The notes below the pieces were generated by a model that searched no databases, was not told the origin of the DNA, and saw only the letters and a program-made list of their open reading frames with translations. A stretch of DNA of 64,000 bases from a virus, in IMG/VR virus record IMGVR_UViG_3300028920_000040, positions 59,836 through 123,835 of that record, one strand, 5' to 3'. Shown one piece after another: positions 41,762-50,132 of this stretch. A program made the translations under genes and the position numbers. The stretch's first letter is position 1; every line of letters begins with the position of its first letter.

Positions 41762-42268
41762 ATGAAAAGACTTCGTGTATTTTTGAAGTTGAAATGGAAC
41801 GAAACATTCGGAAAAATATTTTCTAATATTGTTTATGCCTTTAAGGAACCAAAGAGTATAGATTCCGAATCAATTAAGAATCTTATAATTCTAGTATCTG
41901 TATATGCTCTCCTTCAAGGAATAGTTTGGGGATCGCATCTTACAGAAAAACACTTTGGTTGGACATGGCAGTATACTGTTTTAGAGTGGACAAACGACAA
42001 TCCAGAAGAACCTATGTCTTTGGTATATACAAAAACAGATTCTCCTAAAGAATATCATTGGGTAGTCTCTTTAGGTATTCTTGTTGTTCTTGCTCCTCTT
42101 GTAGGCGCAGTAATTTTAATGTCATGGCTTATATTTCCAACGGGAGCAATTATATTATTCTTAATAGGATATTTCACAGCCGCAGGAATATGTTCCTTTT
42201 GTAAATGGATAAAATCGAATTGGGAAGAAGCAGGACGAATTGTTGAAGAAGAAAAGAATCTAAAATGA
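41762..42268 (+). CDS. 168-aa membrane protein, three predicted TM segments
   Basis: Hydrophobic segments at LIILVSVYALLQGIVWG (about 40-56), WVVSLGILVVLAPLVGAVIL (about 98-118) and IFPTGAIILFLIGYFTAAGI (about 122-142), with charged ends. ATGA overlap with nadE. Function unknown. Confidence 0.7.
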   Translation: MKRLRVFLKLKWNETFGKIFSNIVYAFKEPKSIDSESIKNLIILVSVYALLQGIVWGSHLTEKHFGWTWQYTVLEWTNDNPEEPMSLVYTKTDSPKEYHWVVSLGILVVLAPLVGAVILMSWLIFPTGAIILFLIGYFTAAGICSFCKWIKSNWEEAGRIVEEEKNLK

Positions 42269-43146
42269 ATTATAATACTGTAACAAAAAACATTCGAAAG
42301 AAACTAAAAGAGTACATTGAAGAAAATGATATCAAGGCTCTTGTCATTGGTGTATCGGGCGGAATCGATTCGGCTGTTTGTTGTGCATTGGCCAAACCAG
42401 TATGCGACGAACTGGGCATACCTTTGATTGGTAGAAGCATTCCTATTGAATCGAATAAGCAGGATGAAATTAATCGAGCAGATATGGTCGGAGGATCGTT
42501 CTGCACGAATTATTATTCGTTCAATCTTAATGAAGAATATAAATTTATTCTGAAAGATATGATCGTAGATAAGAATGACATTGATACAAAGATTCGTAAA
42601 GGTAATGTCAAGGCAAGACTTCGTATGATATATCTGTATGACATTGCACAAGAGAACAGAGGCATGGTTCTTTCGACAGATAACTATACTGAATACTTGC
42701 TTGGCTTCTGGACATTGCACGGCGACGTTGGTGACTATGGAATGATACAGAATCTTTGGAAAACTGAAGTCTACGAACTAGCAGAAGATTTGTGGTATAC
42801 CAGTCCGACACTTAATCAGCAACACGCTCTCCATGCATGTATTAAAGCAGTACCTACTGATGGTCTTGGAATAACAGATAGTGATCTTGATCAGCTTGGT
42901 GCAAAGGATTATGGAGAAGCGGATCGTATTTTGAAGATTGCTTTGACAAATGATATGGATAGTTTTATTTGGGACGATCATCTAAAGTATGATGGTAGAC
43001 CAGAAGATTATAATGAGTTTGCCCGTGAAAGAAGTATGTTAATAAACATAGATAAAAATCCTGTTATTCTTCGAATGAAAAATAGCGCATACAAAAGAAA
43101 CAATCCGTTTAACCTATCGAGGTCGGTATTGTTTGGAGAGGAATAA
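42265..43146 (+). CDS. nadE: NH3-dependent NAD synthetase
   Basis: Final step of NAD synthesis: amidates nicotinic acid adenine dinucleotide using ATP and ammonia. SGGIDS at residues 31-36 is the N-type ATP pyrophosphatase P-loop; RMIYLYDIAQENRGMVLSTD then NYTEYLLGFWTLHGD is diagnostic of NadE. 293 aa with no glutaminase domain, so ammonia-dependent. Together with the NMNAT-like enzyme at 103, the phage could restore NAD in the host. Confidence 0.9.
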   Translation: MNYNTVTKNIRKKLKEYIEENDIKALVIGVSGGIDSAVCCALAKPVCDELGIPLIGRSIPIESNKQDEINRADMVGGSFCTNYYSFNLNEEYKFILKDMIVDKNDIDTKIRKGNVKARLRMIYLYDIAQENRGMVLSTDNYTEYLLGFWTLHGDVGDYGMIQNLWKTEVYELAEDLWYTSPTLNQQHALHACIKAVPTDGLGITDSDLDQLGAKDYGEADRILKIALTNDMDSFIWDDHLKYDGRPEDYNEFARERSMLINIDKNPVILRMKNSAYKRNNPFNLSRSVLFGEE

Positions 43147-43150
43147 AATA

Positions 43151-43924
43151 ATGGATAAGTCAAGTCTCGGAGATCGTATGAAGAGGTATGAAGCAGTGTC
43201 TTCACATATTTTGACAAACAGAACTCCTGTAATTATTCGAATCGACGGCAAAGCATTCCACACATTCACAAGGGGAATGGATCGACCTTTCGATGATAGA
43301 TTGTCCATGTGTATGCAGGAAACAATGAAGGCACTAGTCAGTAAGATTAGTGGCTGTTTCTTTGCGTATACTCAATCAGATGAAATCAGTCTTCTGCTTA
43401 TTGATTATCGTTCATTGGAAACACAACCATGGTTTGATAATAAGCTTCAGAAGATTGCTTCTGTTTCTTCAAGTATGGCAACAGCATATTTTAATAAATG
43501 GTACGATTGCTTATTCAATGACGATGAAATTAATAATAAGTTAGCAATGTTTGATGCCAGGGTTTTTAACTTGCCTCGTGAAGAGGTCACGAATTATTTT
43601 ATATGGAGGCAACAGGACTGTACAAGAAATAGTGTGCAGATGGTTGGAAGAGCTAACTTCTCACACAAACAGCTTGAAAAAAAGAACTGTAGTGATATTC
43701 AGGAAATGTTGTTCAATGAAAAAGGAATCAACTGGAACGATACTCCTGTTAAGTATAAGAGAGGATCGTGTGCATATAGGAATTATGACAATGGCAATGG
43801 AGTTACAAGGTCGTCTGTTATAATTGATGATGAAATTCCTGTCTTTACTAAGGACAGAGAATTTATTGAAAAATGGGTTTCGATTGATCAAACTTCTGAT
43901 AAATACTTTACGGAAGCCAATTGA
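43151..43924 (+). CDS. tRNA-His guanylyltransferase (Thg1) family 3'-5' polymerase
   Basis: Seen: TPVIIRIDGKAFHTFTRG (metal-binding RIDG), FAYTQSDEISLLL (S-D-E catalytic acid), FDARVFNLPREEVTNYFIWR and QQDCTRNS, all Thg1 signatures. Bacterial and phage Thg1-like proteins often repair 5' ends of truncated tRNAs by reverse polymerisation, so tRNA repair is the likely role. ATG 43151 chosen over an in-frame TTG at 43133 inside nadE. 257 aa. Confidence 0.9.
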   Translation: MDKSSLGDRMKRYEAVSSHILTNRTPVIIRIDGKAFHTFTRGMDRPFDDRLSMCMQETMKALVSKISGCFFAYTQSDEISLLLIDYRSLETQPWFDNKLQKIASVSSSMATAYFNKWYDCLFNDDEINNKLAMFDARVFNLPREEVTNYFIWRQQDCTRNSVQMVGRANFSHKQLEKKNCSDIQEMLFNEKGINWNDTPVKYKRGSCAYRNYDNGNGVTRSSVIIDDEIPVFTKDREFIEKWVSIDQTSDKYFTEAN

Positions 43925-43957
43925 AGAATACTAAATTTAACAAAGGAGATTTTACCT

Positions 43958-44119
43958 GTGGGCAAGACATTTAAAGAGAATTATAGTGATGAAAGATCGC
44001 CCAAAAAACTAAAAAATATCTCAAAAGAAAAGAGACATAATACTAAACAAATTCTAAGACGATACAGCTTAGGTGATGTTTTTGACGAAGACGAAGATTT
44101 ATTTGATGACGAATACTAA
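43958..44119 (+). CDS. 53-aa protein with acidic tail
   Basis: GTG start behind AAGGAGA. Basic first half (ERSPKKLKNISKEKRHNTKQ) and Asp/Glu tail (FDEDEDLFDDEY). No domain recognised. Confidence 0.5.
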   Translation: MGKTFKENYSDERSPKKLKNISKEKRHNTKQILRRYSLGDVFDEDEDLFDDEY

Positions 44120-44146
44120 GTATGTCGTCAAGGATAAGGAGCGGAT

Positions 44147-44419
44147 ATGGAAAAGAAAAATCCGTTCAAGACATTCCTTGATTGTCAAAAAGAAAAAATT
44201 GAGCTTGATAAAATAAAAGATGAAATTGAATTAAATAAATCATTTAATTTGCAAGAGTTCTTTATAGATTGGATACAAAGAAATTCCGAATGGTTTAGAA
44301 GAGCCTGGGATATTTCTAAGTGTAAAGACTGTAGCAAAACAGAATATTGCGGTTGGAAAGCAATTAGTGCTTGTGATAAGTTTAAAGGAGATTGCGATGA
44401 GCAAGAAAAAGAAATTTGA
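44147..44419 (+). CDS. 90-aa Cys-containing protein
   Basis: Helical first half (FLDCQKEKIELDKIKDEIEL) then WFRRAWDISKCKDCSKTEYC with C-x2-C-x5-C and a further C-x5-C pair, a possible zinc site. SD AAGGAG. Supplies AAAGGAG for the next start inside its 3' end. Confidence 0.6.
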   Translation: MEKKNPFKTFLDCQKEKIELDKIKDEIELNKSFNLQEFFIDWIQRNSEWFRRAWDISKCKDCSKTEYCGWKAISACDKFKGDCDEQEKEI

Positions 44420-44561
44420 AGAAGTTGAAATTGAAATGAATGACGATCAGTTTATGAAGCTGGCTCTCATGGCACACGAACAAGATATTACTATTAATCA
44501 GCTTTGTAATAACATTCTGAAAGAACAGATTGACAGAATGGAAAAGGATTTGAAGAAATGA
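44397..44561 (+). CDS. 54-aa ribbon-helix-helix-like protein
   Basis: After a Lys run: VEIEMNDDQFMKLALMAHEQ then DITINQLCNNILKEQI. A strand followed by two helices with a T/I-x-x-x-L-x-N pattern fits an Arc/MetJ-type small DNA-binding or anti-toxin-like protein. ATG 44397 sits 6 nt after AAAGGAG; overlaps the previous gene by 23 nt. ATGA-coupled to the patatin gene, so it may control it. Confidence 0.6.
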   Translation: MSKKKKFEEVEIEMNDDQFMKLALMAHEQDITINQLCNNILKEQIDRMEKDLKK

Positions 44562-45454
44562 AAAATATTGCTATAATGTCAGGTGGAGGAGCCAAGGGTT
44601 ATATAACTGCACAGGCTCTTGAAATGATGGAGAATAAAGTTGGTCCTCTTCATGAACACTATGATCTTATGGCAGGAAGTTCTGTTGGAGCAATTAACGC
44701 GGCTTTCCTTGCGAGTGGATTACTAACAGCAAAACAGATTAATGATTTTTATCCTGAAATGGTTAAAAAGATTTTTGCAAAAAAATGGTATCCGACTATT
44801 CCAAAGTATGATAGACGAAACTTCATTGAGATATGGAATGATACTATTGGTTTTAATTTTAAGATGAAGGATTGTAAGACTAAGCTTCAGATTACTTCTG
44901 TTGACATGACGACTGGTAAAAACCATTTTTTCAAATCGTGGGAAGATAAAGACGGAGAGGAAAGGCTTTTAATTGTTGTATTACGATCATTTGCCGCTCC
45001 TCTTTATTTTGGTCCTCTTGCAGATTCTAAGACTAAAAAAGTTTGGATGGACGGGGGAATGGGAACTTCAAACATGCCGATTGATCAAGCACGAATTGAA
45101 GCGAGAGATATTTTAAATTGGAAGAGTAATCTTCAGTTTGATGCGTTTGGTTGTGGATATGTAAATGAAAAGATTCCTTTTGAAAAAGCAAAGAAATATA
45201 AACTGATTAGACAACTTGGAAGATTTGTACAGCCTGTTGATGGCGGACTTGCAAGAATGCAGTCAAGAGGAGAACAGGTTAGAAGAATGAAGGTCATTGC
45301 CGAGCATGAGAATAATATTGGTTTTCGTTGCTGGGATATTGAAATTCCTAAAAAGATTGATGGATTAGATAAAGTAAAATGTTTAAGTCAGTATAAAAAG
45401 TACGGAATTGAAATGAGCAAAAAGCCCGTTGATGATATTCCTATTGTTATTTAA
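44558..45454 (+). CDS. Patatin-like phospholipase
   Basis: Ser-Asp acyl hydrolase. Seen: MSGGGAKG oxyanion loop (residues 7-14), AGSSVGAINAAF with nucleophile Ser42 in G-x-S-x-G, and VWMDGGMG with Asp165 of the D-G-G dyad. All catalytic parts are present. No signal peptide or tag. Could act on host membrane lipids late in infection. 298 aa. Confidence 0.85.
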   Translation: MKNIAIMSGGGAKGYITAQALEMMENKVGPLHEHYDLMAGSSVGAINAAFLASGLLTAKQINDFYPEMVKKIFAKKWYPTIPKYDRRNFIEIWNDTIGFNFKMKDCKTKLQITSVDMTTGKNHFFKSWEDKDGEERLLIVVLRSFAAPLYFGPLADSKTKKVWMDGGMGTSNMPIDQARIEARDILNWKSNLQFDAFGCGYVNEKIPFEKAKKYKLIRQLGRFVQPVDGGLARMQSRGEQVRRMKVIAEHENNIGFRCWDIEIPKKIDGLDKVKCLSQYKKYGIEMSKKPVDDIPIVI

Positions 45455-45461
45455 CCCTTTG

Positions 45462-45477
45462 AAGAAAGGCCTTTCTT
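45462..45477 (+). promoter_or_regulatory. 16-bp perfect palindrome abutting a start codon
   Basis: AAGAAAGGCCTTTCTT ends one base before GTG 45478. The left half holds the AAAGG ribosome site and the right half its complement, so the RNA could hide the site; as DNA it could also be a dimer operator. Confidence 0.5.
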
Positions 45478-45846
45478 GTGGTTATTCCAAAAAGAAAGAA
45501 GAAAGAAAAGCTTGTTGAAAAGACCTGCGCTTTCCCAAAGTGCGATAAAATTTTTTATGGTACTGGTGCCAGCCGTTATTGTAAAGAGCATCGTTCTCGC
45601 AAGTACCGTAAGATCATCGACAAGACAGTTGTAAAAAAGAGAAAGATTATTAATAATCTTGACACAAATCAAACCATTGAACATTCATATAATGAAGTTC
45701 AAAAGGTTCTTTTTACGTGTGCTCTTGAAGGATGTAACAATACTTTTGAGGTAAAAATCTTTCCCAAAATTTTTGTATATCCTAAGTATTGTGCAGAACA
45801 TCGTAATCACTATAAAAGAGAAAGGTTTCTAAAATGTACTATGTAA
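45478..45846 (+). CDS. 122-aa double zinc-finger protein
   Basis: Two similar fingers: CAFPKCDKIFYG...YCKEHRSRKY (residues about 18-45) and CALEGCNNTFEV...YCAEHRNHYK (about 82-112), each C-x4-C...C-x2-H. A basic linker lies between. GTG start directly after the palindrome. Likely nucleic-acid binding. Confidence 0.65.
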   Translation: MVIPKRKKKEKLVEKTCAFPKCDKIFYGTGASRYCKEHRSRKYRKIIDKTVVKKRKIINNLDTNQTIEHSYNEVQKVLFTCALEGCNNTFEVKIFPKIFVYPKYCAEHRNHYKRERFLKCTM

Positions 45847-46154
45847 GACGTTATACTGCAGGTGGAATGGATTATGATCCGAGGCAGAAGCATTGGGCAG
45901 TTTATCATTGCGATAATTGTGGTGAAGATGTCGATATTGATATCACAAGACATTTTGAAACTTATGATCTATCGACTCCTAAGAAATGTCCTCATTGTAA
46001 ATGTCTTGATCCTGAAGATCATGAAAAGAATCTTAAGTCTAAGATTAAAGACCTTACCTTAAAAAAGAATCGTATTCAAATTGAAATTGACCAAATCATA
46101 AGGGAACTTGATGAACTCGCCAGCAAACAAAAATCAGTCAAGACTTCGAAGTAA
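45834..46154 (+). CDS. 106-aa zinc-ribbon coiled-coil protein
   Basis: YHCDNCGEDV and KKCPHCKCLD form a four-Cys ribbon in the first half; the second half is a predicted coiled coil (KIKDLTLKKNRIQIEIDQII). Overlaps both neighbours. Function unknown. Confidence 0.65.
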   Translation: MYYVRRYTAGGMDYDPRQKHWAVYHCDNCGEDVDIDITRHFETYDLSTPKKCPHCKCLDPEDHEKNLKSKIKDLTLKKNRIQIEIDQIIRELDELASKQKSVKTSK

Positions 46155-46551
46155 TAGCAAAAATACAAAAAAAGTTTTTCTTCCTTGGAATAAATATATT
46201 ATATTAATAGAGGAATTAGTTCAGAAGATTAAGGATTCTAAGGAAGAATTTGATTGTATTTACGGTGTTCCTCGTGGTGGAATGATTCCCGCAGTAATAA
46301 TTTCTCACGCATTAAATATTCCAATAATGGGAAACCCTCTGGATGGATATAAGAAAAGAATGCTTATTGTTGATGATTTAGTTGATACTGGAAAAACCGT
46401 TGTTGATTTAACTAAGTTTCTTAAGGAGCATACTGCTGTTTCACATTTTAAAATTGCCTCAATATACAGGCACGAAAAATGTGAAGTGGCTCCTGACTAT
46501 TATGTAGAAACTAATAATATGTGGATAGAATTTCCATATGAAGGAGATTAA
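46111..46551 (+). CDS. Phosphoribosyltransferase
   Basis: Type I PRTase: IYGVPRGGMIPAVI (hood/pyrophosphate loop) and MLIVDDLVDTGKTVVDL (PRPP-binding D-D-x-x-x-T-G). 146 aa from ATG 46111, chosen for AAGGGA upstream; overlaps the previous gene by 44 nt. Probably purine or xanthine salvage; the base is not readable. Acts upstream of the IMPDH/GMPR-type enzyme at 47382. Confidence 0.8.
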   Translation: MNSPANKNQSRLRSNSKNTKKVFLPWNKYIILIEELVQKIKDSKEEFDCIYGVPRGGMIPAVIISHALNIPIMGNPLDGYKKRMLIVDDLVDTGKTVVDLTKFLKEHTAVSHFKIASIYRHEKCEVAPDYYVETNNMWIEFPYEGD

Positions 46552-46553
46552 AA

Positions 46554-47099
46554 ATGAATGCAGAAAAACAAAATCTAATTATTGATAATCACAAATATTT
46601 GTTTGAACTGATGAATAATCATACCAGACCTTTTACTTTTAAGGAAAAATTCTCTTGGTATTTTTATTTGGTCAAATCAAAAATTAAATATTACTTGGAT
46701 GTTAAGCGTTGGATTAGAGACTATAAGTTTGTAAAGAAATGTAAAAAAGAAGGCAAAAGATATATGCTTTCAAAACCAAGAAGATGGTGTAAACCATATC
46801 GTTCTATATATCCAATCTCTTTTGGATTTGAGTGTGGTGATGGATGGTTTGATCTTATCAACAATCTTATAACAAAGATTGATGAGCTTGATGTCAATAA
46901 TGAAGTAAGAATCTTTCAAATCAAAGAAAAGTTTGGTGGACTAAGAGTTTACATTGATGGACCCGGTACAGACGAAATATATGATCTTATTGAGAAAGCC
47001 GAGAACGAATCTTATAAGATTTGTGAAAAATGTGGTAATCCAGGCAAGCCTAATAAGAAAGGTTGGATTTCTACTTTGTGTGATGAATGTAGAGGTTAA
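46554..47099 (+). CDS. 181-aa conserved-type phage protein with C-terminal zinc knuckle
   Basis: FGFECGDGWFDLINNLITKI, then KEKFGGLRVYIDGPG, and KICEKCGNPGKPNKKGW followed by LCDECRG. The G-D-G-W...K-F-G-x-L-R and C-x2-C...C-x2-C layout is common to an uncharacterised phage family. SD AAGGAGA. Confidence 0.7.
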   Translation: MNAEKQNLIIDNHKYLFELMNNHTRPFTFKEKFSWYFYLVKSKIKYYLDVKRWIRDYKFVKKCKKEGKRYMLSKPRRWCKPYRSIYPISFGFECGDGWFDLINNLITKIDELDVNNEVRIFQIKEKFGGLRVYIDGPGTDEIYDLIEKAENESYKICEKCGNPGKPNKKGWISTLCDECRG

Positions 47100-47101
47100 G
47101 A

Positions 47102-47389
47102 ATGAAATGGGAAACAAAACCTCGATATCGTGAAGGAGATACAAGAATTGTTAAACGATTCTTGATTTTTCCAGTTTCCATTCATGGAGAAACGAGATGG
47201 TGTGAAACTGTTTATGTTAAGCAACGGTACGAGGAAGGCTATGACTGCAACTATTGGAAATGGTTAGAATGGATTGATCCAGTATCAGTAGTTACAATTA
47301 AGTCAACTTTAAAAAACAATATAAAAAAATTAACTAATAACCTAATTAATACAATTCGTATTGAAGCAGAGAGTAAAATTAATGAATGA
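47102..47389 (+). CDS. 95-aa hypothetical protein
   Basis: Trp/Tyr-rich beta-type protein (MKWETKPRYREGDTRIVKRF; GYDCNYWKWLEWIDP) ending in an amphipathic helix. Starts 2 nt after the previous stop. No recognised domain. Confidence 0.6.
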   Translation: MKWETKPRYREGDTRIVKRFLIFPVSIHGETRWCETVYVKQRYEEGYDCNYWKWLEWIDPVSVVTIKSTLKNNIKKLTNNLINTIRIEAESKINE

Positions 47390-48470
47390 TGTTCGAAAAG
47401 TTCTAAGTTACAATGACGTTCTTCTTTGTCCTCGCAATTCTATGTTGGAGCATATCAGTGATGCAAAAATAGAAATAGATTATAATTCATCTATTCCTTT
47501 TACTTCTGTTCCTCTTATCAATGCTCCAATGGATACTGTATGCTCTCCGAAGCTTCTACATTGTCTACATGAAACATTCGGGCTTCCTGTAACAATTCAT
47601 CGTTGGTTCAAATGTGTAGAAGATCAAATTAAATATTATAAGGAATGTAATATTAATTATGATAAAGATATTTTTATTGCAATTGGTAATGTTACCAAAT
47701 GGAAAGAATGGATCGATAAGCTTTTAGAATTTAGATACGGCAACACTTGTTCGTTTGGTCTTCTTGTTGATGTAGCAAACGGGGATACTAAGGCAACATG
47801 TGATTCTGTTAAGTATATCCGTGACCAAATGAGAACTCTTTATAGCTCTAGTGTCGATAAGGAAGGCTTGAATATCATGGCCGGGAATATTGCAACTCGA
47901 TCTGGATTTGCAAGACTTCAAGATGCTGGTGCGGATTTTATTAGGGTTGGTATCGGCGGTGGAAGCATCTGTTCGACAAGATTAAATATTGGTTTTGGTA
48001 TTCCAACATTGACTTCTGTATTCGATTGTGCAAAGATTAAAGATACTGCTTATCTTGTTGCTGATGGTGGAATCGAATACTCTGGTGATATAATGAAAGC
48101 AATCGCTGCCGGTGCAGATATGGTTATGGCAGGAAAGATGTTTGCCGCGACTGATTTGTCTGGTGGAGAAAAGATTACACAAGGAATAGAAGAAAAACCT
48201 GTCGCTGTTAGATATCGTGGAATGGCATCGAAAGAATCTATTGAGAAACTTAATAGTAAGAAGTCAACCGTATCTGTCGAAGGAGTATCGGGATATATTC
48301 CTTATAAAGGAACAACTAACGAAGTTGTTGCTGAAGTAATTGGAAATATGAGAACAGCAATTTCTTATTACGCCGGTTGTACAAATTGGAATCAGTTCAG
48401 AAAGAAAGTAAAGTTTCTTGAGATTACAACTCAAGGATGGAACGAAAGCCTAACGAGAGTGGGGCAATGA
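47382..48470 (+). CDS. IMP dehydrogenase / GMP reductase family enzyme
   Basis: TIM-barrel purine enzyme. Seen: LSYNDVLLCPRNS, PLINAPMDTV, VGIGGGSICSTR with the catalytic Cys, LVADGGIEYSGD (phosphate site), and VRYRGMASKES with VEGVSGYIPYKG. No CBS domains: 362 aa corresponds to the catalytic core alone, as in GMP reductase and in phage IMPDHs. The flap does not clearly separate the two activities. Start ATG 47382, not an in-frame ATG at 47361 in the previous gene. Confidence 0.85.
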   Translation: MNDVRKVLSYNDVLLCPRNSMLEHISDAKIEIDYNSSIPFTSVPLINAPMDTVCSPKLLHCLHETFGLPVTIHRWFKCVEDQIKYYKECNINYDKDIFIAIGNVTKWKEWIDKLLEFRYGNTCSFGLLVDVANGDTKATCDSVKYIRDQMRTLYSSSVDKEGLNIMAGNIATRSGFARLQDAGADFIRVGIGGGSICSTRLNIGFGIPTLTSVFDCAKIKDTAYLVADGGIEYSGDIMKAIAAGADMVMAGKMFAATDLSGGEKITQGIEEKPVAVRYRGMASKESIEKLNSKKSTVSVEGVSGYIPYKGTTNEVVAEVIGNMRTAISYYAGCTNWNQFRKKVKFLEITTQGWNESLTRVGQ

Positions 48471-48898
48471 ACACAACAGCCGATTCGTGGAATAGAATAA
48501 GAGATAAACAAGTATTAGAATATAGAACTGGTCTTACAGAAGAAGGAAATGAAACAAGAAAGTTCTATTCGAAAAAAGGAACACTGCTTGCTAAAGGATA
48601 TATAAGAATTGTTTATGGCGATCATGGTCCTTACATCGAATTTGATGATAGACATTTGATACATGAGAACTGGAAGATCAGAAAGATAAAAGGAGCTAGA
48701 GCGTGGTACGATGAGTGCGAACCTATTGATGGGTCAAGAGTAACTCTTTATGTTCAAAAGAAACCAGTTACTATGTTACCTAATCCTCCAAAAGGAAAGT
48801 ATTCAGCAAGAAACAACCGTAAAGAAGGATATGCAGATTACAAAGTTGGAATGCTTTATATATCACCAGACGATTTAATATGCGAAGTAAGAAAATAA
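48467..48898 (+). CDS. 143-aa hypothetical protein
   Basis: MNTTADSWNRIRDKQVLEYR; later FYSKKGTLLAKGYIRIVYGD then HGPYIEF, a conserved-looking K-G-x-x-x-A-x-G-Y-x-R-I-V-x-G-D-x-G-P-Y phage motif. ATGA overlap with the IMPDH-type gene decides the start. Confidence 0.65.
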   Translation: MNTTADSWNRIRDKQVLEYRTGLTEEGNETRKFYSKKGTLLAKGYIRIVYGDHGPYIEFDDRHLIHENWKIRKIKGARAWYDECEPIDGSRVTLYVQKKPVTMLPNPPKGKYSARNNRKEGYADYKVGMLYISPDDLICEVRK

Positions 48899-49215
48899 AA
48901 AAGATAGAATATAAATTTGGCGATGTTGTTAAATGTAAGATGAAGGAGTGTCTCAACTATGAGAAAGGAAAATGCTCAATCATCATACCAAATATATTAA
49001 AAAAGTTAGAACCTAATTCTACTTATTGTAATTACTATGATGATAACTTTGAAAAGAGTTATGATGAATTAAAAAAATCAGGAGGCGTTATTAATGATAT
49101 TCTCCGAAAGCTCAGAAAAAGAACAGCTCAGGATATTAAAGAAACTAAGAAACAAGTTAGAAAAGCAAGAAGAAACGCAAATAAAAAAACAAAATCCTAT
49201 ATTAAAAAACGATGA
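48880..49215 (+). CDS. 111-aa Cys-containing basic protein
   Basis: VKCKMKECLNYEKGKCSIII with C-x4-C-x7-C and a later YCNYY: a possible zinc site. The C-terminal 40 residues are a very basic helix (KQVRKARRNANKKTKSYIKK). Its last 122 nt also encode the start of the next gene in another frame. Confidence 0.6.
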   Translation: MRSKKIKKIEYKFGDVVKCKMKECLNYEKGKCSIIIPNILKKLEPNSTYCNYYDDNFEKSYDELKKSGGVINDILRKLRKRTAQDIKETKKQVRKARRNANKKTKSYIKKR

Positions 49216-49864
49216 AGAAGTCATTTGTGAAATAGATATTGCTTCTCCTCCTCAGGAAATTACTGTCTTCATGATTCTCTTAAAGAGAATGAAGAAGAAA
49301 AACAATCTAGATTTTTGTTTAAAGATAATGATAGATTACTCAATGCCAGGCATGGGAGTTTACTTTAGAAGTAAAAAAGGAATGATTTTTATTAATCCTG
49401 AAAACTGTATTAATATTGAAGATATTAGTAACATCAACGATAAAGTAGATTTTTGGAATGGATATGTAAAAGACTTAACATTATTTGGTGTGACTATTCA
49501 TGAGTTTTGTCATTATGCGTCGGAAGAAGTTTTTTCTGGAATGATTAATGATTATAGAAAAACATTTCCAACAAAAAGACTTCGACTTAATGATTACTCA
49601 AATAATTCTATTGACGATGAAATTGCGGAAACAATGACATTGTATATTACAAATCCACTATTCCTTAAACTTATTTCGAAAGAACACTGGGATTTTTTCA
49701 AGAAGTATTTTACTTCGCCTGTACCGACGAGTCATAAACAGTCATATGATATCTATGAAAAGTTTCCTCCGATTATTAAGGAAAGATTAAAAAACGATTG
49801 GAATATTGATTATAATATTTTAACAAATAAATTTTTTAAATTGGAGAATATAAAAGATGGATAA
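49094..49864 (+). CDS. HExxH metallopeptidase-like protein
   Basis: VTIHEFCHYASEE with H136-E-F-C-H140 and a downstream DDEIAETMTLYI helix whose Glu could be the third zinc ligand. The start is deep in the previous gene but AGGAGG (49080-49085) lies 8 nt upstream, so it is probably used. The N-terminal 40 residues are Lys/Glu-rich and could be dispensable. Substrate unknown. Confidence 0.65.
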   Translation: MIFSESSEKEQLRILKKLRNKLEKQEETQIKKQNPILKNDEEVICEIDIASPPQEITVFMILLKRMKKKNNLDFCLKIMIDYSMPGMGVYFRSKKGMIFINPENCINIEDISNINDKVDFWNGYVKDLTLFGVTIHEFCHYASEEVFSGMINDYRKTFPTKRLRLNDYSNNSIDDEIAETMTLYITNPLFLKLISKEHWDFFKKYFTSPVPTSHKQSYDIYEKFPPIIKERLKNDWNIDYNILTNKFFKLENIKDG

Positions 49865-50132
49865 GTTTTTTCGGCCGGATTATACTAATGTTCCTATATG
49901 TCCTGAGTGTAATTCATTAGATGTGTCTACTGATATAAGCACAAACAAAATTGTTTGTAAAAAATGTGGATATGGTGGAGAAAAGAAAGTAATAGACTTT
50001 GAAGAAAAGGCTAAGGATATTTTAGAAAAAGAAAAAGAAAAAATTGCTATGGCGGCTAAGCTCGGAGAAAAAATTTCACTTGCAGATAAACAAAATAATA
50101 ACGATCCTATTATACCAAGAATTCCTTTATGA
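49857..50132 (+). CDS. 91-aa zinc-ribbon protein
   Basis: CPECNSLDVS...VCKKCGYGGEK: TFIIS/TFIIB-type ribbon in the first 45 residues, then a Lys/Glu helix. Small ribbons like this often accompany transcription factors or nucleases. SD GGAGAA. Confidence 0.65.
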   Translation: MDKFFRPDYTNVPICPECNSLDVSTDISTNKIVCKKCGYGGEKKVIDFEEKAKDILEKEKEKIAMAAKLGEKISLADKQNNNDPIIPRIPL

